A program made the translations under genes and the position numbers. The notes under the pieces are model-generated. The model ran no database searches. It was not told where the DNA came from and saw only the letters and a list, made by a program, of their open reading frames with translations. This document shows positions 1 through 7,079 of a DNA stretch of 36,011 nucleotides, in pieces. This stretch comes from an uncultured Lachnospiraceae bacterium (lineage in GTDB: Bacteria; Bacillota; Clostridia; Lachnospirales; Lachnospiraceae): positions 1 to 36,011 of the forward strand of contig CAMWLG010000032.1 in the NCBI GenBank assembly GCA_947175035.1. Direction: 5' to 3'. How positions within the stretch are numbered: the first letter of the stretch is position 1; each line of letters starts with the position of its first letter.

Positions 1-541
1 TGCCCAGAGAGTGAGCCTCCTGCACACAGATTCTCTCCTTCTTGGGGTCTACCACGAAAATTGCGTCGGGAACCCTTGTCATATTCTTGATGCCGCCAAG
101 GTTCTTCTCCAACTTCTCCCACTCCTTGCGCAGTGCAATTACCTCTTTCTTGGGCAACACATCAAAAGTGCCGTCCTGGGACATGGTCTCAATCGCATGC
201 AGTCTGTCAATGCGGGAACGGATGGTTCTGAAATTGGTAAGCATACCGCCCAGCCATCTCTCATTTACATAATACATACCACAGCGCTCTGCCTCTGTCT
301 TAACAGCATCCTGCGCCTGCTTCTTGGTGCCGACAAAGAGAATGGTGCCGCCCTGTGCCGCGATCTCGGAGATTGCGCGGTAAGCCTCGTCCACCTTGCC
401 CACAGACTTCTGCAGGTCAATAATGTGGATACCGTTTCTCTCGGTGAAGATATAGGGAGCCATCTTGGGGTTCCATCTTCTGGTCTGATGTCCAAAATGA
501 ACACCTGCTTCAAGTAACTGTTTCATTGAAATAACGCTCAT
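1..541 (-). CDS. rpsB: 30S ribosomal protein S2, N-terminal part (truncated by window edge)
   Basis: Reading the minus strand from the ATG at 539-541 gives a protein beginning [20 protein letters not shown], the typical start of bacterial ribosomal protein S2. About 180 codons are visible before the left edge cuts the gene; the full protein is usually 230-260 residues. Further S2 hallmarks are the segment [12 protein letters not shown] and, near the edge, [14 protein letters not shown]2 binds the 30S subunit body late in assembly. A Shine-Dalgarno GGAGGG sits about 6 nt before the ATG. The position just after the fla/che operon matches B. subtilis, where rpsB-tsf follows sigD-swrB. A separate sigma-A promoter at 692-720 drives it. 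Confidence 0.97.
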   Translation of the reverse strand, partial: MSVISMKQLLEAGVHFGHQTRRWNPKMAPYIFTERNGIHIIDLQKSVGKVDEAYRAISEIAAQGGTILFVGTKKQAQDAVKTEAERCGMYYVNERWLGGMLTNFRTIRSRIDRLHAIETMSQDGTFDVLPKKEVIALRKEWEKLEKNLGGIKNMTRVPDAIFVVDPKKERICVQEAHSLG

Positions 542-691
542 GTCTTTCCCTCCATTTGGTTAGATTCTTCCGCTCTTCCGTATGCATCGGGCCTGCGTTA
601 AAGTCCCGATGAGCTCTGACGGCAATTTTGGCGGTTTTCCGCACAAAACACCACCGTCAAATCAGAAGGCGTGTTTTTTCGCAACAAACGA
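542..691 (-). promoter_or_regulatory. Structured 5' leader of rpsB
   Basis: The roughly 145-nt untranslated leader between the rpsB promoter and its ATG holds two hairpins. The upstream one pairs 617-622 with 654-659 (TGACGG/CCGTCA). Inside it 626-634 pairs with 639-648 (TTTTG-GCGG against CCGC-CAAAA, one bulged base, 4-nt loop). The downstream one is a perfect 7-bp stem, 585-591 with 605-611 (CATCGGG/CCCGATG), with a 13-nt loop. Ribosomal protein operons are often autoregulated through such leaders, so S2 feedback control is a fair inference. I cannot match it to a named RNA family by eye. No U-tract follows the stems, so control of translation is more likely than termination. Confidence 0.5.
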
Positions 692-720
692 ATTATAACA
701 TATGAAACTGTTTGTGACAA
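692..720 (-). promoter_or_regulatory. Sigma-A promoter for rpsB
   Basis: On the minus strand TTGTCA (715-720) is followed by a 17-nt spacer and a perfect TATAAT (692-697). This is a near-consensus vegetative promoter placed about 150 nt upstream of the rpsB start and about 30 nt after the stop codon of the preceding gene. It should make ribosomal protein expression independent of the flagellar operon. Confidence 0.85.
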
Positions 721-751
721 GGGGGAAAATTTTTTCATAAAAGAAGAAGTA

Positions 752-1405
752 TTAACCTGCTATCATTTTAGCGATTTCCTCATGACTAGTGCCGGGCAGG
801 ATCTCATAGGTGCCCGTGTGGATGGTTCTGGAATAACCATTGTCACAAAGGAATGCATCAAAAGCAGCCGCATCCTCCACAATTCCTGCGGCAGCTAGCT
901 TCCTACTAACGGAATAGGAGCTGTCGCCCCCTGAAATTATAAGAGTAACCGCTGCCGTCCCATCTCCTCCGGAGGGTTCTTCGGCATTATCTGACGCTGC
1001 GGGTGTCGAAGCCGCAGAAGGAGCACTGCTTTCCGGCTGCTCCGCGCTTTCTGTCGGTGTATTGCTTTCCGATTGGTCTCCGCCCTTGGACGGCTCTGTG
1101 CTTTCCGTCTGGACACTGTCCGTAGGCTCTGTGCTTTCCGGTTGGACGCTGTTCGCAGGCTCTTGGCTCTCTGGCTGGACACTGCCCGTAGGCTCCGTGC
1201 TTTCTGGCTGGTCACCTGCCTGTCCGCCCTCCCCCTTAAGTGAAGAAAGCTTTTGGGAATCGGCCTCTATCATGCCAAGCTCCAGCGCGCGCTGACGTAT
1301 CTGTGCATCTGACAACGGTTTGTTACCTGCGTTGGCAATTGCCAGAACAATTGTGGTGAGCAGTATTCCCACCGCCAATCCCCTTAAATAATATCTAAGC
1401 TTCAT
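752..1405 (-). CDS. Membrane-anchored protein with MltG/YceG-like LysM-type domain and low-complexity repeat linker
   Basis: The protein has 217 residues. Residues 5-25 form one membrane segment or uncleaved signal anchor. A linker follows, with tandem 11-residue repeats rich in Glu, Pro, Ser, Thr and Gln (about 66-120). The C-terminal domain (about 152-217) has the pattern of the LysM-like N-terminal domain of the endolytic transglycosylase MltG: VTLIISGG, then SRKLAAAGIV, then HTGTYEILPG and a final EEIAKMIAG. The catalytic YceG part is absent, so it is probably a non-catalytic cell-wall binding or accessory protein. The start at 1405 (MKLRYY) is chosen because AGGAG lies just before it; the spacing is short (3 nt). 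A longer in-frame start at 1462 exists. It is the last gene before rpsB. Confidence 0.7.
   Translation of the reverse strand: MKLRYYLRGLAVGILLTTIVLAIANAGNKPLSDAQIRQRALELGMIEADSQKLSSLKGEGGQAGDQPESTEPTGSVQPESQEPANSVQPESTEPTDSVQTESTEPSKGGDQSESNTPTESAEQPESSAPSAASTPAASDNAEEPSGGDGTAAVTLIISGGDSSYSVSRKLAAAGIVEDAAAFDAFLCDNGYSRTIHTGTYEILPGTSHEEIAKMIAG
1046..1210 (-). repeat. Tandem 33-bp repeats coding an ESTEPT-type linker
   Basis: Within the MltG-like gene, about three good copies and one or two degenerate copies of a 33-bp unit encode the 11-residue unit QPESTEPTGSV with small changes. They sit between the membrane anchor and the C-terminal domain and look like an extended cell-wall-spanning linker. 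Copy number could vary between strains. Confidence 0.75.
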
Positions 1406-1519
1406 ATTCTCCTCTATCTTCAATCCAAAATTCATTTTTAATGTTATTGTCATATGCCGCAAATAATCGCAATCATCCTAAACCATTTGCAAAATGCTGC
1501 TACGCTTGGTTCTGAACAG

Positions 1520-2326
1520 TTACAGATTATTATATAAATCAATCACAAGCTTTACCTCGCCTACTCCCAAGCCAAGCTCTTTCGCAATGGCAACCTTGGA
1601 TTTGCCCTGCTGACGCATTTTCAAAATCTGTTCATTCTTGCTTGCTGCCGGCTCCTGCCCCATGGCCATAAAGCTCAAGTCCACAGGCGGCTTGGCAGGA
1701 ACTTCCGCAGTAGGAATCTCCGCAATCGGTTCTTCCCCCGCCTGCACCGGCTCGTCCGTCTTGGGCGCGGCAAGCCTTGCCAGTCCCGTCTTGACCTCTT
1801 TCGCAGGTGCGACTTCCCGTGCCTGCACTGTCTCAGTCATCAACGGCTTAATTGACTCCACTGCAATGCTCTCCGGCTTCAGCTGTTGAAAAGAATTCAC
1901 CACAGCCTCCGCCTCCCGCTTGGTCTCCTCGACCTCCTTCACAGCCTTGTTGACTTCCGTCATTGTTTCCTTTAGGTTATTGTGCTTGCTGTTGAGCATA
2001 TCGTATAAGAACATTGCTTCCTCATGGTTCTTGTGAATCTCCTGCAAAACCGTGTCAGAATACTCATTGACCGCCATAATCTTCTCGTTTGTCAGTCTCT
2101 CCAGAGAGCGCTCTGTCTTCTCCACCGCGTAGCCGACAGCCTCGTCCACCACGTCATCCACATGCTGTCTGATGCTGTCCATCTCCTGATCAACCAGGGA
2201 TTTTATCTCACCCTGCGCTAACTCCTTTGTCTCCTGGGTCACTTCTTCGCGCGCCACAGGAATCACAAAGCTGAGTATCGCAAGGACACCGCCCACAAAA
2301 AGCAGCACAATCTCCAAAACACCCAT
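1520..2326 (-). CDS. DUF6115-type membrane-anchored coiled-coil protein with C-terminal HTH-like segment (SwrB position)
   Basis: The protein has 268 residues. A single N-terminal membrane helix (3-23) is followed by a long charged, heptad-like region (about 30-148), a Pro/Ala/Glu-rich linker (150-225) and a conserved C-terminus (231-265). The C-terminus contains ILKMRQQGKSKVAIAKELGL and then GVGEVKLVIDL. It reads like a small helix-turn-helix and is typical of DUF6115 proteins of clostridial flagellar operons. The arrangement and the place after sigD resemble SwrB of B. subtilis, which promotes flagellar basal body assembly; that functional link is inference. A GGAG site overlapping the stop of the preceding gene serves the ATG. 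Confidence 0.75.
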   Translation of the reverse strand: MGVLEIVLLFVGGVLAILSFVIPVAREEVTQETKELAQGEIKSLVDQEMDSIRQHVDDVVDEAVGYAVEKTERSLERLTNEKIMAVNEYSDTVLQEIHKNHEEAMFLYDMLNSKHNNLKETMTEVNKAVKEVEETKREAEAVVNSFQQLKPESIAVESIKPLMTETVQAREVAPAKEVKTGLARLAAPKTDEPVQAGEEPIAEIPTAEVPAKPPVDLSFMAMGQEPAASKNEQILKMRQQGKSKVAIAKELGLGVGEVKLVIDLYNNL

Positions 2327-2336
2327 GCCCTTCTCC

Positions 2337-2642
2337 TCAGACCTTCATATCAAAGCCGCCGCCTTTCACGATCACGCGGTCTTTCTCTTCTTTCTTTTTA
2401 CGGTTTTTACCCCCGTCACCGGCATATTCATTGTTGCCCTTGTCCCGGGCATCATGTTTTTTATTGTGCCAATCAGCATCCGATCTGTCCGTCACGGTCT
2501 TTGCCTGCTCCTCCACCGTGCGTTCCCCTCTGACACTTAGATGCGACTGGTCAAGCATAGGCTTATTGTCCTCATTCTGCTTGATCGTCGTATAATCCTG
2601 CGCCCTGCTGATGGTCGTAAATTCTATCGTGCCAAACGCCAT
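2337..2642 (-). CDS. Small flagellar-operon protein of unknown function
   Basis: I do not recognise a named family. The 101-residue product begins MAFGTIEFTTISRAQDYTTI, followed by KQNEDNKPMLDQ. It is hydrophilic and ends with a Gly/Lys-rich basic tail (GGKNRKKKEEKDR, then VIVKGGGFDMKV). There is no signal peptide or membrane segment. The frame stays open upstream to 2741, inside fapA, but an excellent AGGAGG lies 6 nt before the ATG at 2642 and overlaps the fapA stop region, so the short form is chosen. It sits 10 nt after fapA and 10 nt before the DUF6115 gene, so it is almost certainly co-translated with them. I have the impression that similar short proteins occur near sigD in other Clostridia. 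Confidence 0.75.
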   Translation of the reverse strand: MAFGTIEFTTISRAQDYTTIKQNEDNKPMLDQSHLSVRGERTVEEQAKTVTDRSDADWHNKKHDARDKGNNEYAGDGGKNRKKKEEKDRVIVKGGGFDMKV

Positions 2643-2652
2643 ATTCTTCCTC

Positions 2653-4248
2653 CTATAGCGGAGCCAATTTGACCTCGCCCTTAACCCGCTCGAATTTACA
2701 ATACTTATAACTGCTCTGGAGCACCATGGAGACATCCCCAATCACAACCGTGGTACCCGCGTACACCTCTCCGGTGACCTCCACCACTGCCTTGCGCTGT
2801 GAATCCAAGACCTGCTGCATATCCGTAATCTTGCGATTCTGCTCCTCAAGCAATTTTTTGCTGCTTTCCATAGCTTTGACAATTCCTCTGATATAATTCA
2901 TTTGCTCCGGGGAAAATTTCACTCCCTTTGCCCTTTTCTCCGCAAAATTCTGGAGAATCGGCTGAGAAGCCTTGATATTTTTCACATTCTCTGCAGCTTC
3001 CTTCTGCAATTGAATGTACTCCTCCTTCAGCTTGGGATTCACACCAACCTCCACAACAGTAGGTGCCCCCATCTCTGCCCCGAGGTTCTTTACCTTGACC
3101 TTGTTGCCCGCCTGCACATGACCTCCAGTCACAAAGCCTTTCTTGCCTTCCACTACAATCTCGTCCCCCGCAGATACATCGCTGTGCAGGATTGCCTCTG
3201 TATTCACATAACCGTTCTCCGCCACAACCGTTGCACTCTCAATGAATTTGGCAACGATGTTGCCACCCGCCTGCAGGGTTCCCTTCGACATACCGTTCAT
3301 GCCCCGGGCTATGATAATATTGCCTCCTGCGTAAATATACGCGCCCTCAACCACACCGTTGATCACCACGTTGCCATTGCACCTTATGGAATAATTGGAC
3401 GCCACATTTCCATTGACCTGCACGCTGCCCTCAAAATCAATATTTCCCGTGGAAATATCCACATTTTCCACCTCATAGACGTCCGAGACAAACACCTTAT
3501 CCTCCACCAGCATCACATGTCCGGTAACCTCTGAGCTGATAGACATTTTATCCTCGGAAAGCGCTATATGGTTCCCGTATTTCAAACTTAGCTTTCTCAC
3601 GTCTCTGGGCTTGATTCGATTGCCCAGGACGTTCATTCCATATTCACCCTCGTCCGCAGGGATAATGCGGGCGAGCAAATCCCCCTTCTGGCAATGGTTA
3701 ATCACATTCAAATGGAAATAGTCCACACTTCCATCCTCGCGCATGGTCGGCTGTGCCTTCAAGTCCGTGTTAAAGAAATACTCAATCTGCGCATCCGTTC
3801 CATGCCTAGGCTCCTTGCCCTTGGCTACCAACAAATCCGTGCAAAAGATCCCGGCAGACTGGAAATGTCCCTGTAGCTCGGACATCTGAATGCCTGATAC
3901 AATCTTTTTATAGCGCAAATCCGCCAAAAATTCATTGAAAGTCATGCGCGATCCACCCTCCGAGGGAGAATAAAAACGCACAGTGGCAAGCATATTATCC
4001 TCACTGATATCAATCCGATAGGTCTCGTTGATCACCGGGCAGGCGCCCTTCCCCAAAAAGCATGTCATCTCCTTGCCAGACTCAAGAAACTCTTTCAAAT
4101 TAGACAAATCATATGCAATATTGTTTGACTCTAACCAAGTCACCACTTCACCGAGACCGAGTGCCACGCCATCTTCCTTTGGTGGGAAGAACTTGATTCC
4201 GTAGCCACCGCCCGGAGCACTTACCAGTTGAAAATACCCGTTCTGCAT
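2653..4248 (-). CDS. fapA: FapA family protein (DUF342, flagellar assembly protein A-like)
   Basis: The protein has 531 residues. The central part (about 165-400) is a run of short Gly/Val/Asn-rich repeats such as GNIDFEGSVQVNGNV and IYAGGNIIIARG. This is the repeat pattern of the right-handed beta-helix in the FapA/DUF342 family. The preceding conserved segment around GDLLARIIPADEGEYGMNVL is a family hallmark. The C-terminus (about 400-480) is charged and probably coiled coil. In Vibrio vulnificus FapA acts in polar flagellar assembly and chemotaxis-linked control; the role in Firmicutes is less clear. A GGAGG lies about 9 nt before the ATG. It follows sigD by 39 nt, consistent with one operon. 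Confidence 0.85.
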   Translation of the reverse strand: MQNGYFQLVSAPGGGYGIKFFPPKEDGVALGLGEVVTWLESNNIAYDLSNLKEFLESGKEMTCFLGKGACPVINETYRIDISEDNMLATVRFYSPSEGGSRMTFNEFLADLRYKKIVSGIQMSELQGHFQSAGIFCTDLLVAKGKEPRHGTDAQIEYFFNTDLKAQPTMREDGSVDYFHLNVINHCQKGDLLARIIPADEGEYGMNVLGNRIKPRDVRKLSLKYGNHIALSEDKMSISSEVTGHVMLVEDKVFVSDVYEVENVDISTGNIDFEGSVQVNGNVASNYSIRCNGNVVINGVVEGAYIYAGGNIIIARGMNGMSKGTLQAGGNIVAKFIESATVVAENGYVNTEAILHSDVSAGDEIVVEGKKGFVTGGHVQAGNKVKVKNLGAEMGAPTVVEVGVNPKLKEEYIQLQKEAAENVKNIKASQPILQNFAEKRAKGVKFSPEQMNYIRGIVKAMESSKKLLEEQNRKITDMQQVLDSQRKAVVEVTGEVYAGTTVVIGDVSMVLQSSYKYCKFERVKGEVKLAPL

Positions 4249-4287
4249 ACTGTCTCCCTCCTTTATGCCGACCTGTCACCATAATAG

Positions 4288-5058
4288 TCAGCTTGTCAAA
4301 ATCCCCATATAATCTCCCATTTTCACCTTCATCTTCTGCAATGCCCTGGTATGCAGCTGCGAGATTCTAGACTCCGATACCTCTAATATGTTGCTGATTT
4401 CCTTCAAGGTCATCTCCTCATAATAATAGAGGGTAATCACCTTCTGTTCCTTTTCTGTAAGGAGGGCTAACGCCTCACCAAGTACCTTGGCCAGTTCTTC
4501 CTTCTCAATACTCTCCTCGGGACTGGCGAAATGTGAGGTAGTGTGTCTGCCGGCATCCTGCGGCACGTCACTTCCCTGTTCCATATACTCGTTTAAGGAA
4601 ACCAGTCCGGTAATCTTCATCTGGGACTGCCAATCTACATATTCCTCACCCGTAATGCCAAGAGCCCGTGCAATCTCCTCGTCACTGGCCGCATGCCCTG
4701 TCTCCTGCTCAATCTCCCTGATCACAGACTCAATCTTTTTCTGCTTCTGCCTGATTGTGCGGGGAATCCAATCCATTTTGCGGATCTGATCCAAAATAGA
4801 ACCTCTGATACGCAGACTGGCATAGGTCTCAAATTTGACCTCTTTCATGTAATCAAACTTGTCAATCGCATCAATCAAGCCAAAAATGCCATATCCAACA
4901 AGATCCTCATACTCTACATTATAGCCTAAATACATACTCAGCCGACCCGCCACGACCTTTACAAGCGGGGCATATTCCAATAATATTTTTTCCCTTAAAT
5001 CTGCACTTTTCGTCTTTGCATATTCTTCCAGCAGCTTTTTCTTTCCTGCCTCATCCAT
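4288..5058 (-). CDS. fliA: Flagellar RNA polymerase sigma factor SigD/FliA (sigma-28)
   Basis: The 256-residue protein is a full-length FliA/WhiG-type sigma factor. Region 2 contains YLGYNVEYEDLVGYGIFGLI and the DNA-melting segment KFETYASLRIRGSILDQIRK. Next comes DWIPRTIRQK of the region 2/3 junction. Region 4 carries the helix-turn-helix around MTLKEISNILEVSESRISQL. It directs polymerase to late flagellar and chemotaxis promoters, including the site found in front of fliK at 28695-28721. Its place after cheD matches sigD in B. subtilis. AGGAGG lies 8 nt before the ATG. No flgM-like anti-sigma gene is present in the window. Confidence 0.97.
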   Translation of the reverse strand: MDEAGKKKLLEEYAKTKSADLREKILLEYAPLVKVVAGRLSMYLGYNVEYEDLVGYGIFGLIDAIDKFDYMKEVKFETYASLRIRGSILDQIRKMDWIPRTIRQKQKKIESVIREIEQETGHAASDEEIARALGITGEEYVDWQSQMKITGLVSLNEYMEQGSDVPQDAGRHTTSHFASPEESIEKEELAKVLGEALALLTEKEQKVITLYYYEEMTLKEISNILEVSESRISQLHTRALQKMKVKMGDYMGILTS

Positions 5059-5082
5059 TGGAACGGCCTCCTTCGTCTGTTA

Positions 5083-5385
5083 TCAGCTCGCTTCGTCCTC
5101 TATTTCCTGTTCCTCTATCCCTTCCTGTTTGTTTGACACGGTCTCTTTCGTCTGTCCGGACTCTTTCTCGATAACCTCGCCCTCCTCGGCCGCTTTCTGC
5201 TCATTCTGCTTGTCAAAATAATCCAGTGTCCACTTGAGAATACTTCCCAAGATATAAAACAGTACAAGCACGATGAGAAGCGCCGTGAGCTGGTTCAGCA
5301 TAGCGTAACCCCGAATGAGATTGATCACACAGGTGATAGCACCCGCCACAAGCATCAGAACCAAAGGCAAATTATTTCTGTTCAT
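5083..5385 (-). CDS. Small two-helix membrane protein of unknown function between cheD and sigD
   Basis: The product has 100 residues. Residues about 6-24 and 31-53 form two hydrophobic helices joined by a short basic turn (LIRGYAMLN). The rest is a highly acidic, Glu/Gln-rich cytoplasmic-type tail (KAAEEGEVIEKE and onward). I do not recognise a family. It starts 13 nt after cheD and ends 24 nt before sigD, so it is part of the operon. Its Shine-Dalgarno is weak (GAGG about 7 nt before the ATG), suggesting coupling to cheD. An accessory role in motility is inferred only from position. Confidence 0.75.
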   Translation of the reverse strand: MNRNNLPLVLMLVAGAITCVINLIRGYAMLNQLTALLIVLVLFYILGSILKWTLDYFDKQNEQKAAEEGEVIEKESGQTKETVSNKQEGIEEQEIEDEAS

Positions 5386-5398
5386 ATACTAACCTCGC

Positions 5399-5887
5399 CT
5401 AGATAATACTCTCCGATTTGCCCACCGCGCGGATCACATAATTGCCATTCTCAGGATAGAAAATCACCGTGCGTCCATAGTTGGCACCTGTATCTTGAGC
5501 AATAATCGGGATATTTAGTTCCTTTAATTTCTTGATGGAAGCCTCCGCATTGCGAGCCCCCACCTGTACCAAATCGGATTTTCCACCAAAGGAGAACATG
5601 GTAGCTCCTCCGGCAATCTTGGCAACCATACGGCTTCTGAGCGCCCCTTTTCTCTCCATCTGGCGCACCAACTCCGCGATACCGGTATCCGCAAACTTGG
5701 CAATATTCTGACCGCTATTTTGAATTGCCTTACTGTCCGGAAGCATGATATGCGCCAATCCGCCCACCTTGGTTATAGGATCACGAATCGCGATACCAAT
5801 ACAGGAACCAAGCCCCAGCGTGATCAAACCATCGGGGCTCATACACGTTTTTAAATCCGCCATTCCAACCTTAATTATCTCACCCAT
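5399..5887 (-). CDS. cheD: Chemoreceptor glutamine deamidase CheD
   Basis: The 162-residue protein deamidates glutamines in chemoreceptors and binds CheC to tune CheY-P removal. The catalytic triad of the family is visible: Thr23, Cys29 in GLGSC and His46 in GGLAHIMLP, with the same spacing as in Thermotoga CheD. The conserved GGATMF and later TGANYGR segments are present. The frame extends five codons upstream to a TTG at 5902. The ATG at 5887 is preferred because GAGGG lies 8 nt before it. It starts 23 nt after cheC, its functional partner. Confidence 0.96.
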   Translation of the reverse strand: MGEIIKVGMADLKTCMSPDGLITLGLGSCIGIAIRDPITKVGGLAHIMLPDSKAIQNSGQNIAKFADTGIAELVRQMERKGALRSRMVAKIAGGATMFSFGGKSDLVQVGARNAEASIKKLKELNIPIIAQDTGANYGRTVIFYPENGNYVIRAVGKSESII

Positions 5888-5910
5888 ACCTCTCACCCTC
5901 AAGCAATTAA

Positions 5911-6534
5911 TTATTTTACAGGCATCCCCAAGGATCCAAGAATCCTTTCGTACGAATCCAGATCCGGTATGAGTATAAAATATCCATCAATCTCCACCTC
6001 ATCAAAAAACTGGGACTGAATCAAAAGGAGATGATCCCCCATGATTCCAAATTCAATCGCAGGTACACTCAAAATCGCCCCTGCCATATCTACAGCAAGT
6101 TCCGGCGGAGTGGGAAAAATCTTCAAATTTGTAATAACCGAAAGAGAATTCAGATAAGCGCCCGCGATGATATTCCCCACTTCTTTCATTGCCGAAAGCT
6201 CCATCTCTGAGAACTCATCCCCCTCAGGCACCATACCCATCATCAATTTACTAATCAGGTGTTTTGCGCTGTGCTTCTCCACAAGAAACATCATGCTACC
6301 CGTGATATCCCCTTCAACACCCAAGAGAACGCCGACCATAATCTGCTCTTCGCCACCCATTATGGCGCCGACTTCTTTAAATTCAAGCAGTCTGATCTGG
6401 GGAACTCTCATGTCAACCTTACAGCCCAACATCTGCGAGAGTGCCGTCATGGCATTGCCTGCACCAATATTGCCAAGCTCCTTCAACACGTCCATGTAGG
6501 ACTCTGATACCTTTTCAAGACTTATATCACCCAT
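5911..6534 (-). CDS. cheC: CheY-P phosphatase CheC
   Basis: The 207-residue protein belongs to the CheC/CheX/FliY phosphatase group. Both active-site signatures fit the D/S-xxx-E-xx-N pattern: Asp15-Glu19-Asn22 in KELGNIGAGNA, and Ser114-Glu118-Asn121 in MKEVGNIIAGA. It removes phosphate from CheY-P and is activated by CheD. The neighbouring order cheW-cheC-cheD is as in B. subtilis. An AAGGAG lies 10 nt before the ATG. Confidence 0.96.
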   Translation of the reverse strand: MGDISLEKVSESYMDVLKELGNIGAGNAMTALSQMLGCKVDMRVPQIRLLEFKEVGAIMGGEEQIMVGVLLGVEGDITGSMMFLVEKHSAKHLISKLMMGMVPEGDEFSEMELSAMKEVGNIIAGAYLNSLSVITNLKIFPTPPELAVDMAGAILSVPAIEFGIMGDHLLLIQSQFFDEVEIDGYFILIPDLDSYERILGSLGMPVK

Positions 6535-6560
6535 AAACAGCAGTCTCCTTCACCAATCAA

Positions 6561-7064
6561 TTACGCGTTTTCATCCAAAGTAATCGAATTCAGATCAAGC
6601 AGCGAGATCAGTTCCCCTCCGTTCTTGCCGATACCATTGATAAAACTAGCCCGATTGTCCTTTGCCTCATGGGCCACCTTCTCAATATTGTCATCGCTGA
6701 GCGTCACTACCTCTTTCACCTCGTCAACCACGATTCCCAGATTGCCGGAGACCTCCGTCTTCAGGATAATGATCCTGGTTGCCCTTCCGTACTCGTCCGC
6801 GGGCAACCCCATCTTCAAACGGATACTGACAACAGGAATCACCTCACCACGCAGATTGATGACACCCTTCAAATAGGGAGGCATCTTGGGAACCCTAGTA
6901 ATATTCTGCATTCTCACGATATTGTCAATGTAGCGGATATCAACACCGTACTGTTCCTCGCCAAGACGAATAACAATATACTGGAAATACTCCACCGGAC
7001 GTTTTCTCTCCGGATTTGACTTGACTGTTTCATTTTGCGCATTCAACTGTTCCAACTGTTCCAT
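6561..7064 (-). CDS. cheW: Chemotaxis coupling protein CheW
   Basis: The 167-residue single-domain CheW links chemoreceptors to the CheA kinase. The CheW fold spans about residues 25-160 and shows YIVIRLGEEQYGVDI near the start, then the hallmark PPYLKGVINLRGEVIPVVSI and GIVVDEVKEVV. The first 24 residues are a short polar extension. It lies 15 nt after cheA with AAGGGAG 7 nt before the ATG. No CheV-type CheW-receiver hybrid is present here. Confidence 0.97.
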   Translation of the reverse strand: MEQLEQLNAQNETVKSNPERKRPVEYFQYIVIRLGEEQYGVDIRYIDNIVRMQNITRVPKMPPYLKGVINLRGEVIPVVSIRLKMGLPADEYGRATRIIILKTEVSGNLGIVVDEVKEVVTLSDDNIEKVAHEAKDNRASFINGIGKNGGELISLLDLNSITLDENA

Positions 7065-7079
7065 ATGTAATCTCCCTTC

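Noticed and set aside
265..513. An 82-codon minus-strand frame overlapping rpsB in another frame
   Set aside because: The S2 frame is unmistakable over the same bases and runs off the window edge.
721..751. A possible terminator after the last flagellar-operon gene
   Set aside because: Only an AT-rich weak self-complementary stretch (GAAAAAATTTTC) is present, without a stable stem.
1406..1519. A sigma-A promoter for the MltG-like gene in the 114-nt gap before it
   Set aside because: TTGCGA or TTGCGG can be found, but the matching -10 sequences are poor; nothing else clear is seen in this gap.
2643..2741. Upstream extension of the 101-residue gene into fapA
   Set aside because: The added 33 residues are basic and unlike the rest, and the AGGAGG site directs the ATG at 2642.
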